A stretch of 64,000 nucleotides of DNA from a virus: IMG/VR virus record IMGVR_UViG_3300031951_000076, positions 24,671 through 88,670 of that record; one strand, 5' to 3'. The position numbers and the translations under genes were made by a program. This document shows positions 1 to 11,200 of this stretch, piece by piece; the first letter of the stretch is position 1, and each line of letters begins with the position of its first letter. The notes beneath the pieces were generated by a model. It was given only the letters and a program-made list of their open reading frames with translations, did no database searches and had not been told where the DNA came from.

Positions 1-3000
1 ATAGCGTCTGTATTGGATGACATTTTAATCACAGGGTTAGCAAAATACACCCAATCACCATCTTTGTTTTTAGAAGGAATACCTTCTTCTACATATGTCA
101 TTGCATTCTGCATGATGTATTCATTATACGTCATGGGTGTAATTTTCACTTCATTGTTTTGTATTGTAACAAAAGGTACTTTTTTAGTGTTATTGATACC
201 AACAAGATTAGGATTTCTTGGATCAGTAAATTTAACTGTTGTTAAAAGATTTTGCATCAAAGAAATAACATTACCAGGAAGTTCACTAGATAAAACAATT
301 GGTTTACCATCGTTATTGAACCATTCACCATCTGCAGTTTTTACTTGCAAATATAAATGTCCTTGTGCTGTAATATTAAGTCTTGCTAATCCATTAGCTA
401 CATCACTACCGTTACCAATTTCAGAAAGCTGTTCCTTTTTAAGACGTGTAATAAATTGATCAACATATCTTTGTAACACTCCAATATCAGGTTTACCTTC
501 TGACATTTCCATACCTAAAGCTTTGTAAATTCCTTCAACAAGCTTAGGATTCATTGTTTCACCTACAAATGCTTTCCAAGCTTCAATTATAAGCTTAGCT
601 TTATTCTCACTCACCTTTGGAAGTTTAACATATGTAGGAAAAAATGTACCACGAGGTGTTGGTAATAACAAAACAGATACACCACTTTGGTTATCTATTT
701 CTTCTGTAAATGATTTTGTATTTTCAACTTTATCAATAACTACACCTGCATCTACTTGTAGCTCACCATTTTTTACAATAGCAAACATTCCATGGCGATT
801 GTCAGTTCCACCATCTGCTATTTTTGGATTAACTCTATCTTTAATTACACCAGGATCTGTTGTATTTCTTAAGATACCTATTGACTTTCCTTCAACTATT
901 CCATTCATTTCAAAACTTGGATCATTGTTAAAATTATCCAGTATAAATTTACGAAATTTTTGATTCTTTGCAACTTCTTCTTTTACCACGGTCGGCAAGT
1001 CCATATCTAACTGATCTTCAGGAACAACAATATTTACATACTTGTTAAATATTTTATGGTTAATCCACTGTGGTTCATGGAATGTTCCAATAAGTTTTTC
1101 TTTACCTTCTATTGTAGCATATACACCAATTGGAGCATAGTCATACATTTCAGGATTAACTTTTCCATCTGGACCAAAAATGTTTCCAGCATCATAAACA
1201 TCCCCAGTTATTCTATTTGTTACAGTTGGGAAATCTTTTGTCATCACTCTATAAGTCAGTGACGAACCTTCAGGAAAGTTTCCTGTCGCAATATCAAAAA
1301 CATAGTTTGTATTTACACCAGTTCTAACTTGCGTAACTACATCACCAGTAACTCTAAATTCAGCTATATCAGTTGTATTAGCTAATGAGTTACTTGGAGC
1401 AGTTTGTCTTCTTCCTTCTTGATAAGTTACATTAGCTGTATTATTATCAGACCTTGATGATTGTAATCCTGTTGTATCAAAACGATTATTCTGAACAAAG
1501 TCTCTAACCGCAGATGGATCATCTTCAATAAACTCAGAATATCTAATTTTATATGTACCGTTTTCAAGTTTTCCTAAAAAGTCATCAATCAAAGCTTTAT
1601 CAAAACTAGTTTCACCTGCATTATTAGTAACAATGTAGTTTACTGCTTTACCAGGAATAACAGATGCTATTTTGTATATATTACCTTGATCATCTGTAAA
1701 CTCATTATTTACTTGTATTTGATCAAAATAATTAATTTCAACATCAGGTTTTGGTTCTGCTTTCTTTAAACTACTTGCTTCTACAAATCTTTTAACACCA
1801 TCAGATGCAACTAGTGGATTACCTTCTAAATCTTTTAAATGATAAACCACTCTACCATCTTGTGTTTTAGTTATTTCAGCTACGGTATATTCTTTATCTT
1901 CAAAAACAACATTGTCATCTATTTTATATTCTTCTGTTTTTGGTTTTGGACCACCTTTTAATCTTTCATATCGCTGTCTTTCAAATTTACCGCTTGTTTT
2001 TTCCCATATTTCATAAGGCGGTGTTTCTCTATCTGCAGCATCATTTGACGCTTTAACCTTATTATATTGTTGTTGTAAATATTCTTCAACAGTATTAGGT
2101 ATTTCTTGTCCTTCAACGTCTTTTGCACGTTTAAGTTTACCTGTTTTTAAATTATCTAAAAATTCTTCTTCAGTAAATCCAATATTATCATCAGTTCCAT
2201 CTAACGCATTTAATAAAATTAAATCACCTAATGGAGCTATATCATATTTTTTACCATTAAAAATATAATTTTCTGTAAAATCAATTCCTGAAGTTTCTGT
2301 TTGTTGCTGCTGTTGACCTTGTTGACCTTGCTGTTGTTGACTTTCTAACTCTTTTCTTCTTTTTTCTTCTTCTTCTTTTTTCTTTTCTTGTTCAATTTCT
2401 TCTAAAAACTTTGCTCTCATTACAACAAGATCATCAGTTATTAATTTTTCATTAATAGCCATATCAATAATCTCGCGCTTAGAGTAATTTTCAATTTCTT
2501 CTTCTGTTAATCCATTTTCTTTTAAAAGTCTAGCAGCAGATGTATAAATGTTATCACTTAGATATTCATCCACTTTATAAAATATATCATCTAAAACAGA
2601 TGGTTTAAGCTCAAGATTAAATACTCTTTTAAAGAAATCACTAAGTGCATCTACAAATTCAACCCAAAGTGATTTTTTTCCTGTTAATCCAGGTACTGAT
2701 GTTAGCTCTTTCTGAAACTCTGGATTAGAATAAGCCTCAGCTAAAAATTCTTGAATGTTTGTAAAACCATAATAACTAGTATCAATACCTCTATCTTCTA
2801 AGGTTTTCTTAGCGTAGTTGTAAAGTTTTTCTATATCTCTTGTAAACTTGCTGTTATAAGCAAGCTCATCACTAGTTAAAAGGTGAATAATCTCATGAAG
2901 CATAACGCCCTCAAATGACATTTTACCTTCATGTAAATCAGGATCAATCGTTATTGTATTACTACCTAATGTGTAAAAAGCTGGAGCTATAGTTTGATTT

Positions 3001-5930
3001 CTATCAAATTTTACTTTTGCGTCATCTTTTATACTATCATACAAGCGAGCTAAAGCCATTCTTAGATAAGGATCTATATATGGATTTGCTGCCATTTTTT
3101 GTATCATCGGTTTAAGAGCAACAGTCTCGCCATCTTGTACATCATAGTATTCCATTATATCTTCTGCAATCCTATCATCATCTTTCATTCTATACAAGAA
3201 AGTGGCGTTTGTTCCTTTTTTTACCCAAGATGTACCTTCTTCATATTTTTTACCTTTTCTTTCTTCTCTTCTTTTTTTTCTTTCTTCATCTGTAAACCTT
3301 TGACTCTTACCTCTTTCTGCACGATCAGCTATTTCATTAAAAGGTTTTACAATTACATTATCAATATATTCTTTAAAGTTAGCAGCACCGTTTTTAGTAT
3401 CAGCATACTTTGCCCATTCTAATCCAAGTTGTCTAATTTGATTTTGTAACTGACTTGATCTTTGTTGTCTACTATATAATTTGTTCCTTAAAATAACATT
3501 TTGTACTTGATTTCTATTTGCTTTTTCATACTGATACAAACCATCTGGACCTTTTTTAATTGTCTTTAATGCTTCTGGATTATCTTTCTTTAAGGTGTCT
3601 AATTCTTTTTGAAGTTCGTTTAATACTGTTTTAGCTAAAGCTTTTTCAATAGGTTTTTTATCACTAATCTCCATTCCTTCAATATAATCCTTTTGAGAAT
3701 CAATTCTTAATTGTAAATCATTTAATTGATCTGCAAGATCATCTGATAAACCTATATCTTCTTTAGCTATTTGATTAAGCATTTCATTTTTAAACTCATT
3801 ATTATCAGCTGTTGTTTCATTTACAAGATTTCTATATATTGCAAGTCTAGTTGCAAGCTCAGTCATTTTGTTTTTTCTAGCCTCTTCTTCAGGAAGCATT
3901 CTTCCACGCCAGTCTTTTTTAAATATAATATCATCGTTCAAAATTTTATTTTGAGCGATCATTTGTTTAGTTAAATTTTTATATTTTTCAATTTGTTGTG
4001 GTGTAGTTTCATCAGGAGTAAAACCTAATTTAGCAAGCTCACCTGCATCAGTTCTTCCAACAGCATCAAGTTTACCAAGTAGTGTATTTTCTAAACCTAA
4101 TTGAATATGTGCATTTACAAATTGAGCAAAGGCACTATCTCTTAATAAATCTCTATGAAATTTATTTTCTACAGTGTTTGCAGCTTCAATAGCGCTATTT
4201 ACATTATTAAAATTGTTAGCAACATTAAAAAGCTTACTTTGATTAATTGTTGGTTTACCTTTTTCGTCCAAAATAATTTGCTCTTCTGATACCTCATTAC
4301 CATCTTTGTCTTTAGTTGTTACCATTTTTGTTTCAAAAATGTTACCAAACTTTAACCAGTTTTGTTGGGCTTCATTATAAAACTTTACAGCTGCTTTAGT
4401 AAACTCATCATTTCTTTTTGCTTGTTTAAGTTCACTATAAACACTCATCCCTCCACCTAAAATACCACCTAAACCAATACTTATAGATGCTTCAGGATCT
4501 TTACCTGTAACAGCATTTAATGTTTGATTCCAGTATTGATTAGCTAAAGATTTAACATCTTTAAGTTCAGCCATCTTACCTTCAACGCCAAATTTTTCAT
4601 TAACTCTTTGAATAGCTAACTGAGCATTTTCTTCTACAAAACCTTCCATCAAAGTACCTTTACCTAAAGCAGTAAGAAAAATTCCTGGTTTACTATTTAA
4701 AAGTTTACCTATACCTGTATTAGATAATTCATATGCTAATTCATCACCTAACCTAGTACCTCCCATTAAACCTTTTGAAATAGGTTTAGTAGCAGCTTTA
4801 CCCCACATGCTATTCAGCAACTTTAATTCCCATAAATTTGTCGCAGATAGTATAGCCGCATTTGCCATGAATGTTTCTTTCATGTGACTAGCAGCTATTA
4901 ACTTTTTTTCTTCTTTTGTATAAGGTAATCCAGTGTTTGGGTTAATTCTTAAAAAACCTCTTTCATCTGTAGTTAAACCTTTTTCAATATTTTTACCTAC
5001 TTCAGTGGTTTCAAACATAGATTCACCACCTACAGAAAGAGCCCATTGTGAAACTCTATCTAAACGATTAGCCCAAATAGATTGTGCCTTTGTTAAATAA
5101 TTTTGTACAGACGCTGCTCCTTCAATTGCATTATTAGCTGCACCTGCCCCTAATTTATAACCTGATAAACCTCTTGCTATTTTTTCTCCAACACCTAATC
5201 TAGAAAATGCCATACCAGGAGCAAAAGCTGACACCATAAAAGCAACACCATCTGTAAAATCATTTGTCCAAAAATTTAAATCATGTGTTGCTCTCCACCA
5301 AAAGCCTGCACCTTGTGCTTCAGCTTTTTCATACACAGGAAGCCAATCATTTTTTAGTTGTTCATCTAAATGACCAAAAACTTGAGCCATTGCATTTTGA
5401 GATGCATTTTGGATGTAATTATCTCCCCAGTTAGTTGGGTCTATCAGCCCTAAAAGAAAACCTGTATTTTGACCTATTTTAAATCCAGTAGACAAAGGAA
5501 GTCTAAGTAAACCTTTACCTAAATTAGCCCATACACTTTCATTTTGAGCCATCCAATCTTCATTATTTCTATCATATTGAAAGTTAGGACCTATTCTTTT
5601 ACCTGGCTCAAAACCACTATCATCATATCTACGTACTTCTGATAATGGTGTTTTAAAAGGTTCTGTACTAATACCAGATCTTGCAAATTGATCTGTGCGT
5701 TCTACGTATTGTCTTGCAGCAACAAAAGCAGCACTCATATTAATAGTGGTACTATCTGTAGTGAGATCAGGAATTTTACCAAACTTACTCTCACTAGTTA
5801 ATGCTTCAAGATTTAGTATTCTTTTAGAAGAATCATCAAATTTGTCTAAATTTGATAAATCGTCAAGTGTTAAATCAAGATTTAAATCTTTAACCGATGT
5901 ATTTGATACATAGTCGTTAAATGCTGACAT
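1..5930 (-). CDS. Giant virion-associated polyvalent protein with zincin-like domain (C-terminus outside window)
   Basis: The frame is open from an ATG at 5930 to the left edge without a stop, giving at least 1976 residues; the C-terminus lies outside the window. It contains a zinc metallopeptidase motif HEIIH at about residues 1012-1016, followed some 45 residues later by QEFLAEAY (E1061/E1065, possible third ligand), an arrangement known from large polyvalent phage proteins. Gly/Ala-rich amphipathic stretches lie in the first third, long Lys/Glu/Gln helices in the middle (about 550-950), a Gln-rich patch (about 1200-1220) and beta-rich sequence towards the end. It is the last of five giant genes after the tail genes, the position where crAss-like phages keep capsid cargo proteins ejected with DNA. 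Role in ejection, or peptidase attack on host or virion proteins, is inference. I saw no RNA polymerase catalytic motif. Confidence 0.85.
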   Translation of the reverse strand, partial: MSAFNDYVSNTSVKDLNLDLTLDDLSNLDKFDDSSKRILNLEALTSESKFGKIPDLTTDSTTINMSAAFVAARQYVERTDQFARSGISTEPFKTPLSEVRRYDDSGFEPGKRIGPNFQYDRNNEDWMAQNESVWANLGKGLLRLPLSTGFKIGQNTGFLLGLIDPTNWGDNYIQNASQNAMAQVFGHLDEQLKNDWLPVYEKAEAQGAGFWWRATHDLNFWTNDFTDGVAFMVSAFAPGMAFSRLGVGEKIARGLSGYKLGAGAANNAIEGAASVQNYLTKAQSIWANRLDRVSQWALSVGGESMFETTEVGKNIEKGLTTDERGFLRINPNTGLPYTKEEKKLIAASHMKETFMANAAILSATNLWELKLLNSMWGKAATKPISKGLMGGTRLGDELAYELSNTGIGKLLNSKPGIFLTALGKGTLMEGFVEENAQLAIQRVNEKFGVEGKMAELKDVKSLANQYWNQTLNAVTGKDPEASISIGLGGILGGGMSVYSELKQAKRNDEFTKAAVKFYNEAQQNWLKFGNIFETKMVTTKDKDGNEVSEEQIILDEKGKPTINQSKLFNVANNFNNVNSAIEAANTVENKFHRDLLRDSAFAQFVNAHIQLGLENTLLGKLDAVGRTDAGELAKLGFTPDETTPQQIEKYKNLTKQMIAQNKILNDDIIFKKDWRGRMLPEEEARKNKMTELATRLAIYRNLVNETTADNNEFKNEMLNQIAKEDIGLSDDLADQLNDLQLRIDSQKDYIEGMEISDKKPIEKALAKTVLNELQKELDTLKKDNPEALKTIKKGPDGLYQYEKANRNQVQNVILRNKLYSRQQRSSQLQNQIRQLGLEWAKYADTKNGAANFKEYIDNVIVKPFNEIADRAERGKSQRFTDEERKKRREERKGKKYEEGTSWVKKGTNATFLYRMKDDDRIAEDIMEYYDVQDGETVALKPMIQKMAANPYIDPYLRMALARLYDSIKDDAKVKFDRNQTIAPAFYTLGSNTITIDPDLHEGKMSFEGVMLHEIIHLLTSDELAYNSKFTRDIEKLYNYAKKTLEDRGIDTSYYGFTNIQEFLAEAYSNPEFQKELTSVPGLTGKKSLWVEFVDALSDFFKRVFNLELKPSVLDDIFYKVDEYLSDNIYTSAARLLKENGLTEEEIENYSKREIIDMAINEKLITDDLVVMRAKFLEEIEQEKKKEEEEKRRKELESQQQQGQQGQQQQQTETSGIDFTENYIFNGKKYDIAPLGDLILLNALDGTDDNIGFTEEEFLDNLKTGKLKRAKDVEGQEIPNTVEEYLQQQYNKVKASNDAADRETPPYEIWEKTSGKFERQRYERLKGGPKPKTEEYKIDDNVVFEDKEYTVAEITKTQDGRVVYHLKDLEGNPLVASDGVKRFVEASSLKKAEPKPDVEINYFDQIQVNNEFTDDQGNIYKIASVIPGKAVNYIVTNNAGETSFDKALIDDFLGKLENGTYKIRYSEFIEDDPSAVRDFVQNNRFDTTGLQSSRSDNNTANVTYQEGRRQTAPSNSLANTTDIAEFRVTGDVVTQVRTGVNTNYVFDIATGNFPEGSSLTYRVMTKDFPTVTNRITGDVYDAGNIFGPDGKVNPEMYDYAPIGVYATIEGKEKLIGTFHEPQWINHKIFNKYVNIVVPEDQLDMDLPTVVKEEVAKNQKFRKFILDNFNNDPSFEMNGIVEGKSIGILRNTTDPGVIKDRVNPKIADGGTDNRHGMFAIVKNGELQVDAGVVIDKVENTKSFTEEIDNQSGVSVLLLPTPRGTFFPTYVKLPKVSENKAKLIIEAWKAFVGETMNPKLVEGIYKALGMEMSEGKPDIGVLQRYVDQFITRLKKEQLSEIGNGSDVANGLARLNITAQGHLYLQVKTADGEWFNNDGKPIVLSSELPGNVISLMQNLLTTVKFTDPRNPNLVGINNTKKVPFVTIQNNEVKITPMTYNEYIMQNAMTYVEEGIPSKNKDGDWVYFANPVIKMSSNTDA

Positions 5931-5967
5931 TAGTTTTGCAATTTATTAGTATTTTAATTTACAGTTT

Positions 5968-8220
5968 TTATTTTTGTACTGGTGGATTCATTAATACTTG
6001 AAGTTCTTTAAAGGTGTAATTTTCACAAAGAAATTTAACAGTGCGACCAAAGTCTTCAACTGACTTAAGTGGTTCAAACCCAGGACCACCTGATGTTATC
6101 ATCTCTCCTTTATTATTTTTTAAATAGTATAAGTTTTCACCAGCTTTAACACCACTGAATTTTATATTATAACCATCTTTTGTTCTATCAAGGTATAAAA
6201 ATTCTTCAGGTTGACCTTTATATACTTTAGATCCAATTCTATGTAGCAGTCTTCTTTGATCATAATCAAATCCATAAAAAGGATCAAACTTCTGTAAAGA
6301 CTGAGCACCTGCGTTAAGAATTTTTACCTCACCTGTTTTATCATTATATTGATAATTACCTTTACCAACTCTAGCCTCAAGAGAAGCTTTTAATTGTGTT
6401 ACACTAATTGTTGATTTGTTTGGATCTAATTGAACATTGAATGAAACATCTACACCGTTAGCTGTTGGACTAAAAATAAGCCCTCCTCCAATTTGTGAAG
6501 CATCAATACCACTCATAGTTGCAGCAGCACTAACTGCTTCAGCATATCTTTTATCTGCTGGGTTCAAACCATACGATTGATATGTTGTCGCAACTTTTGT
6601 ATAATTTGGATCTTGATATTTACCTAAATATGTATTATATGCAGTATTAAGTTGATTATATAGTTGTGTTTCCTGATCAGTTAATTTCATCCCTTTATTA
6701 AGTCTTGTTTGTAAAATTGTCAATGCGTCAAATTGTTTACGACCCATATTATTTACAATAAAACTTTGAGCGTTTGTTTTAAAATTTTTCAAATTTTCTA
6801 CACTTACATTATATAACGCTGATTTTTTTGTAAATTTTAAAACAAGCTCATCTTGTGGATGTTCTCTTACATATTTAGAAAATGCTTTTTGTGTTAAAAC
6901 AGTTCCTGCAGGTAGTGATAATTTTATATGATTTTCTAATTCAGTTTGAGCAGTTGTTACCTCATTTACCATTCGATAAACATCATTTTTAGCACCTTGA
7001 AAGTTATTAAGTTCAGGTGTAGATGACCCACCTTTTATAGGTATATATGGTAAACTACCTTCATTATTTTTAAGACCCAGTTTATATAATTCATGCTCCC
7101 AGTCTTCCTTACGATCTTCTAATTCCCAATTTCTTTTGGTGTACATTCTACTAGTTTCCTGTGCTTCTCTATAAAACATCATAGCAACTTGGTTAAAATC
7201 AACATCTTGTTCAACATCAAAATGAGCATAACCTTTAGCTAATCTTTGTATTTCTTCATTATAAAAAATACCAAAAGATAAATTTTCTGCATTTCTTCTT
7301 ACAAACGTCATATCACCAGTTCCAGAAAAATTATTATCCATCTGGGTTTTCTGGTTAGCATAAGCATCTCTTTCTTTAATAAGCTGATCTTTTTTTGTAG
7401 GATCTTTTTCATTACGAATATCTACATCAAGTTCAAGTATTTTCATCTGTAAAGGTGCTTGAACAGGAGCTAATGCATCTGAATAAGCTTTACCTAATAC
7501 ATCTAAGTTATTACCATATTTTACAGCACCATCAATTCTCATTTGTGTTTTAGCCTGATCAGAAAGAACAGCATCTAAATAATTTGAGATTTCTCCTGGC
7601 AAATAACTTTTATCATCCACCTTTTCTACATAAAAACCATTTATTTTAACTGTTTTTGTATGAGACGGTTTAAATTCTTTCATACGTTCTGCCACCTCTT
7701 TCTTGTAATCATAATAAGGTGTATAGGATCTCTTCATACCATAATATTCTTTCCAAGACTCTGGACCATCATTAGCAAAATAATTCTTTTGTTGATTTAT
7801 ATAATCAATATTATTTTGATGAAAAAATTTACCTCCCTCCTGTAGACGGTAACTATTACCAATAGAGACCTGTCTGTTCCAATGCTCAGTTAATGACTGA
7901 TCACCAACAACATCAAAGTTGTTGTAAAATGGAGCAAATACATTTTTAGCAGCATTAACATTTTGAACTTGAGACAAATCCATTTTAGACAAGTTCTTAA
8001 GATTATCTTTTGCTTGCTTTAAAAATTGCTCTTTTACTTTTGCATTATATGGGTTAGTTGTTTCCCTATTAACAAAATTGTAAGTGGAGTTTATTTGTGC
8101 AAAGCCCTGGTCATACAATGCTTTTCTTCTCTGAAGCATTTTGTCCATGAACGAAAAGTCAGGCGTAAATAACGCTGGTTCAGGAAAGACGTCAGTGACA
8201 TTTGGTAAATAAGTAGCCAT
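5968..8220 (-). CDS. Large virion-internal (cargo) protein, 750 aa
   Basis: A 750-residue protein of unknown biochemical function. The first 400 residues are mostly helical and charged, opening with a Pro/Phe-rich segment (VFPEPALFTPDFSF) before a long amphipathic helix region; the last 200 residues look beta-rich. There is no signal peptide, membrane segment or recognised catalytic motif. It sits between two giant genes in the same direction, 38 bases from the next gene and 56 bases from the previous one. The preceding gap is pure AT with a short inverted repeat. By position and composition it resembles the cargo proteins held in crAss-like phage heads and tails; that assignment is inference. 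Confidence 0.85.
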   Translation of the reverse strand: MATYLPNVTDVFPEPALFTPDFSFMDKMLQRRKALYDQGFAQINSTYNFVNRETTNPYNAKVKEQFLKQAKDNLKNLSKMDLSQVQNVNAAKNVFAPFYNNFDVVGDQSLTEHWNRQVSIGNSYRLQEGGKFFHQNNIDYINQQKNYFANDGPESWKEYYGMKRSYTPYYDYKKEVAERMKEFKPSHTKTVKINGFYVEKVDDKSYLPGEISNYLDAVLSDQAKTQMRIDGAVKYGNNLDVLGKAYSDALAPVQAPLQMKILELDVDIRNEKDPTKKDQLIKERDAYANQKTQMDNNFSGTGDMTFVRRNAENLSFGIFYNEEIQRLAKGYAHFDVEQDVDFNQVAMMFYREAQETSRMYTKRNWELEDRKEDWEHELYKLGLKNNEGSLPYIPIKGGSSTPELNNFQGAKNDVYRMVNEVTTAQTELENHIKLSLPAGTVLTQKAFSKYVREHPQDELVLKFTKKSALYNVSVENLKNFKTNAQSFIVNNMGRKQFDALTILQTRLNKGMKLTDQETQLYNQLNTAYNTYLGKYQDPNYTKVATTYQSYGLNPADKRYAEAVSAAATMSGIDASQIGGGLIFSPTANGVDVSFNVQLDPNKSTISVTQLKASLEARVGKGNYQYNDKTGEVKILNAGAQSLQKFDPFYGFDYDQRRLLHRIGSKVYKGQPEEFLYLDRTKDGYNIKFSGVKAGENLYYLKNNKGEMITSGGPGFEPLKSVEDFGRTVKFLCENYTFKELQVLMNPPVQK

Positions 8221-8276
8221 ATTATATATATAAGATAATTAAAAATATTTAAAGTTTAAAATTAAACTTTTAAAGT

Positions 8277-11200
8277 TTAACCCATTAGACCTTGGTAATC
8301 TGATAGTATTTGTCTCCTTCTTGAATCTTTATCTTTTTTATCAGAATTATTAATCATATTCCAAGCTTCTTCTTCAGCTTTTTTATCAGAAAGACCTCTT
8401 TCCATTAAGTCTCCTTTTAATTTAGAAAAACCTTCTAAAGTATAACTACCTGAACTCGCACCAAAATCATCCCAATCTTGACCAGCATACTCATTGTAGT
8501 AGGATCTTCCTGTTAAAGGATCTACAGGATACATTTGGTTTACATTATTTAGTAAGCCAAGATACATTCTATTTTTCCAAGCTTGTCCAAACGCTTTTGC
8601 ATTTGTATTTAAATAAGCACGTCTTGCATTATCGTAGTTTTGATTTAACAAGACATTCTTATCCCAAAGCTCTTGTGATCTTCCTATATTAGCTGCTGTA
8701 TTTCTTTCTCTTCTTTGAGCTTCATTTTGAGCAAATTCTTTTGCAATAGCAACATTTTTTGAATCTATTTCTGCAATATCACTAACTACACCTTCTGCTT
8801 GCTGAGCTTGCAAGTTAGCTAAATTTGCGCCAACAGCTGAACTTGGAGAATATGTATTTAATATTTCCCACATCTTATTCATTTGACTTTGTCTTTGATG
8901 GGCTCTTGCTTTCCAATCTTCTAAAACAAGATCAGCAGGTTCAAATGGTAATTGCTGAGACCATGGGAAATATTTTCTTGGTGGTACAGCAGCAGCTGCA
9001 GCCATTGTTACTAAATCAGGTGTCATATACTGAAATGGCATTTGAATATTTTTGCCATCAAATGTACCTGCTCCTTTATAACAAGCTTTCTGTGCTTCAG
9101 CATAAGATGAATATACAGTTAGACCTGTATGTGTTGCTGCATTATAAACAGCAGGTCCTTGATCAGTACATACATATTGTTTTGCTTGAGTGTTTGTAGT
9201 GATAGCAGGAGGTTGATATTTAAATTGATCAAGATGTTCAAGACCAATTTTCTTATCATCTTTCATTTCTTTTCTATAATCACTTGCTTCAAATGTTTTA
9301 GCAAAAGCAGGATAGAATACATTATTAAAAAAGTCAGGATCTGTATATAGCTTTTTAACATCTTTTAATTGTTCATCTGTATATTTAGTATGATCAATTA
9401 AAAGATTCTTAAAGAATATTCTTCTTTTTTGAATATCACTCATACCCTTTAATGTATTTGGATCAGGATAGAGTGCTCTTAACACTTTATTCTCAAACAT
9501 TTGTGGAGTTACACCACCAAAAAATCCAACTTTCTCATCTTGACCTTTTGCATCTTTTTGAACCCATGTAAGACCTTCTGTAGAGTTTTGCGTAATTTGA
9601 TAACCTTTGATTGGTGTACCTTTATCATCTGTTTCATCATCATGTTGTAAACCAAAATAAGTAATTAACGCTGCTAATTCATTTGCTTCATCTTCTGTAA
9701 GATTTGATACATAATATTTACCACCTTCAGCTTTTGCTTTTTTAGCAAGAAGTTCTTGCATTTTTGCATATTTAGGATCTTTTAAGCTTGCTTTTTTATC
9801 AGGTGTTTTTGATTGATCATAGTAACCAGGAGCTTGTGTTGTAGTTGGATCAACAACAGTTAGACCACCTCTTATATACATACCCAATCTAGAAACAGAT
9901 CCACCTCTACGCATTGGAGGTTCTTGACCCATTTGTTGTTCTTGAGAAGGTGCCATAGGTGCTTGTTGATTATCTTCTTGATTAACAACTTCTTTTGAAG
10001 GTCCTTCCATTTCTGCAAGTTCAGGCATAATGTTTTTAACAACATCAGGTATACCTTGTGGGAAACCTTTCATTTGTTCTTGTATCAAAGCAAGCTGAGC
10101 AAGTTTCTTTTGATATGTTTTAACCATTAATTGAGCTGTAGATTTTTTAAGCTCATCTGCATTTTTATCTTCAATTACTGCTTTATATTTATTTATATCA
10201 TACTTTTTAGCAATCTCAGCTGGTGTGTATCCTTTTTTACTAGGAGGCATTCCAAACATCTTAAGAATCTTTTCATCTTTGATTCTTAATTTTTCTGTAT
10301 CAGAAAATATAAAACTACCTTCTGGAACATTTAATGGTGTACCACCTTCAGTGTGTCTTTTACCACCAATAAGCATATGTTCCAAAGCACCATCACCATC
10401 TACATCACCAAAAATTGTTTCATCTTTTTCAGCTTCAATATTGGCTTTTGATCTAGGTACAGGTTTTAAAGTTTTAGACAATGTCTCGGATTTCTCAGGT
10501 GGCATGTCTGTATAAATTCTTTTTTGACCAAGATTCAATCCATAACCTAGCTGCCCACTGTACGTCATAGGTTGACCACCTGTAGCAAAAAACCAACCTT
10601 GTTTTTTATTACCAGGCTGTTGGGTCATACCATATGGATTATATTTTTTTCTATAATAATCCTCAAACATACCATACCCAGGTTTATTTATATTTCTCAT
10701 TAAATCATATGCATTTAATAAATTTGTTCTAAGTCCTTCGTTAGGATCTCTTGGTCTAAATTGTTCTAAATTTTTATTATACTCTTCTAATTGAGAAATA
10801 TCATCTACGGAATTAATACCACCAAAATTCATTTGGTTTAAACCATCATCAATAATTCTAATTTTTATTTTTTTCATATTACTAGTTATAGGTGTACCAC
10901 CATGTTTAACTACATTACTTGGTTGAAAAATAGGATTTGTATACATACCTTTACTTTTAAAACCTCGTTTGTCTGGTTTATATTCTCCTGTTAATCCAAA
11001 AACATCTCCTTTATCTGGCTCTTTAGCAGTTAAAGAATTATCAAGCAATTTAGTTTCGGCCCACCATTTGTTAAATTTTTTTTGTTGCTTTCTATCTGTA
11101 AAATAATCTATAATAGGTTGTGCAATAAGTGCAGTACCTAATATATTTTTAGATGTTCTTTCCATCCATGTACCTGGCTTATCTTTTTTTTGCTTTTTTT

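Noticed and set aside
13-459. Plus-strand open frame of 148 codons at the left edge
   Set aside because: It is antisense to the giant open frame that covers the whole region and shows no independent coding signs.
10386-10406. Virion RNA polymerase catalytic DxDGD site in the 1125-aa protein
   Set aside because: The surrounding residues do not resemble the polymerase active-site motif, and the loop fits a calcium-binding or structural turn better. Kept only as a low-confidence finding.
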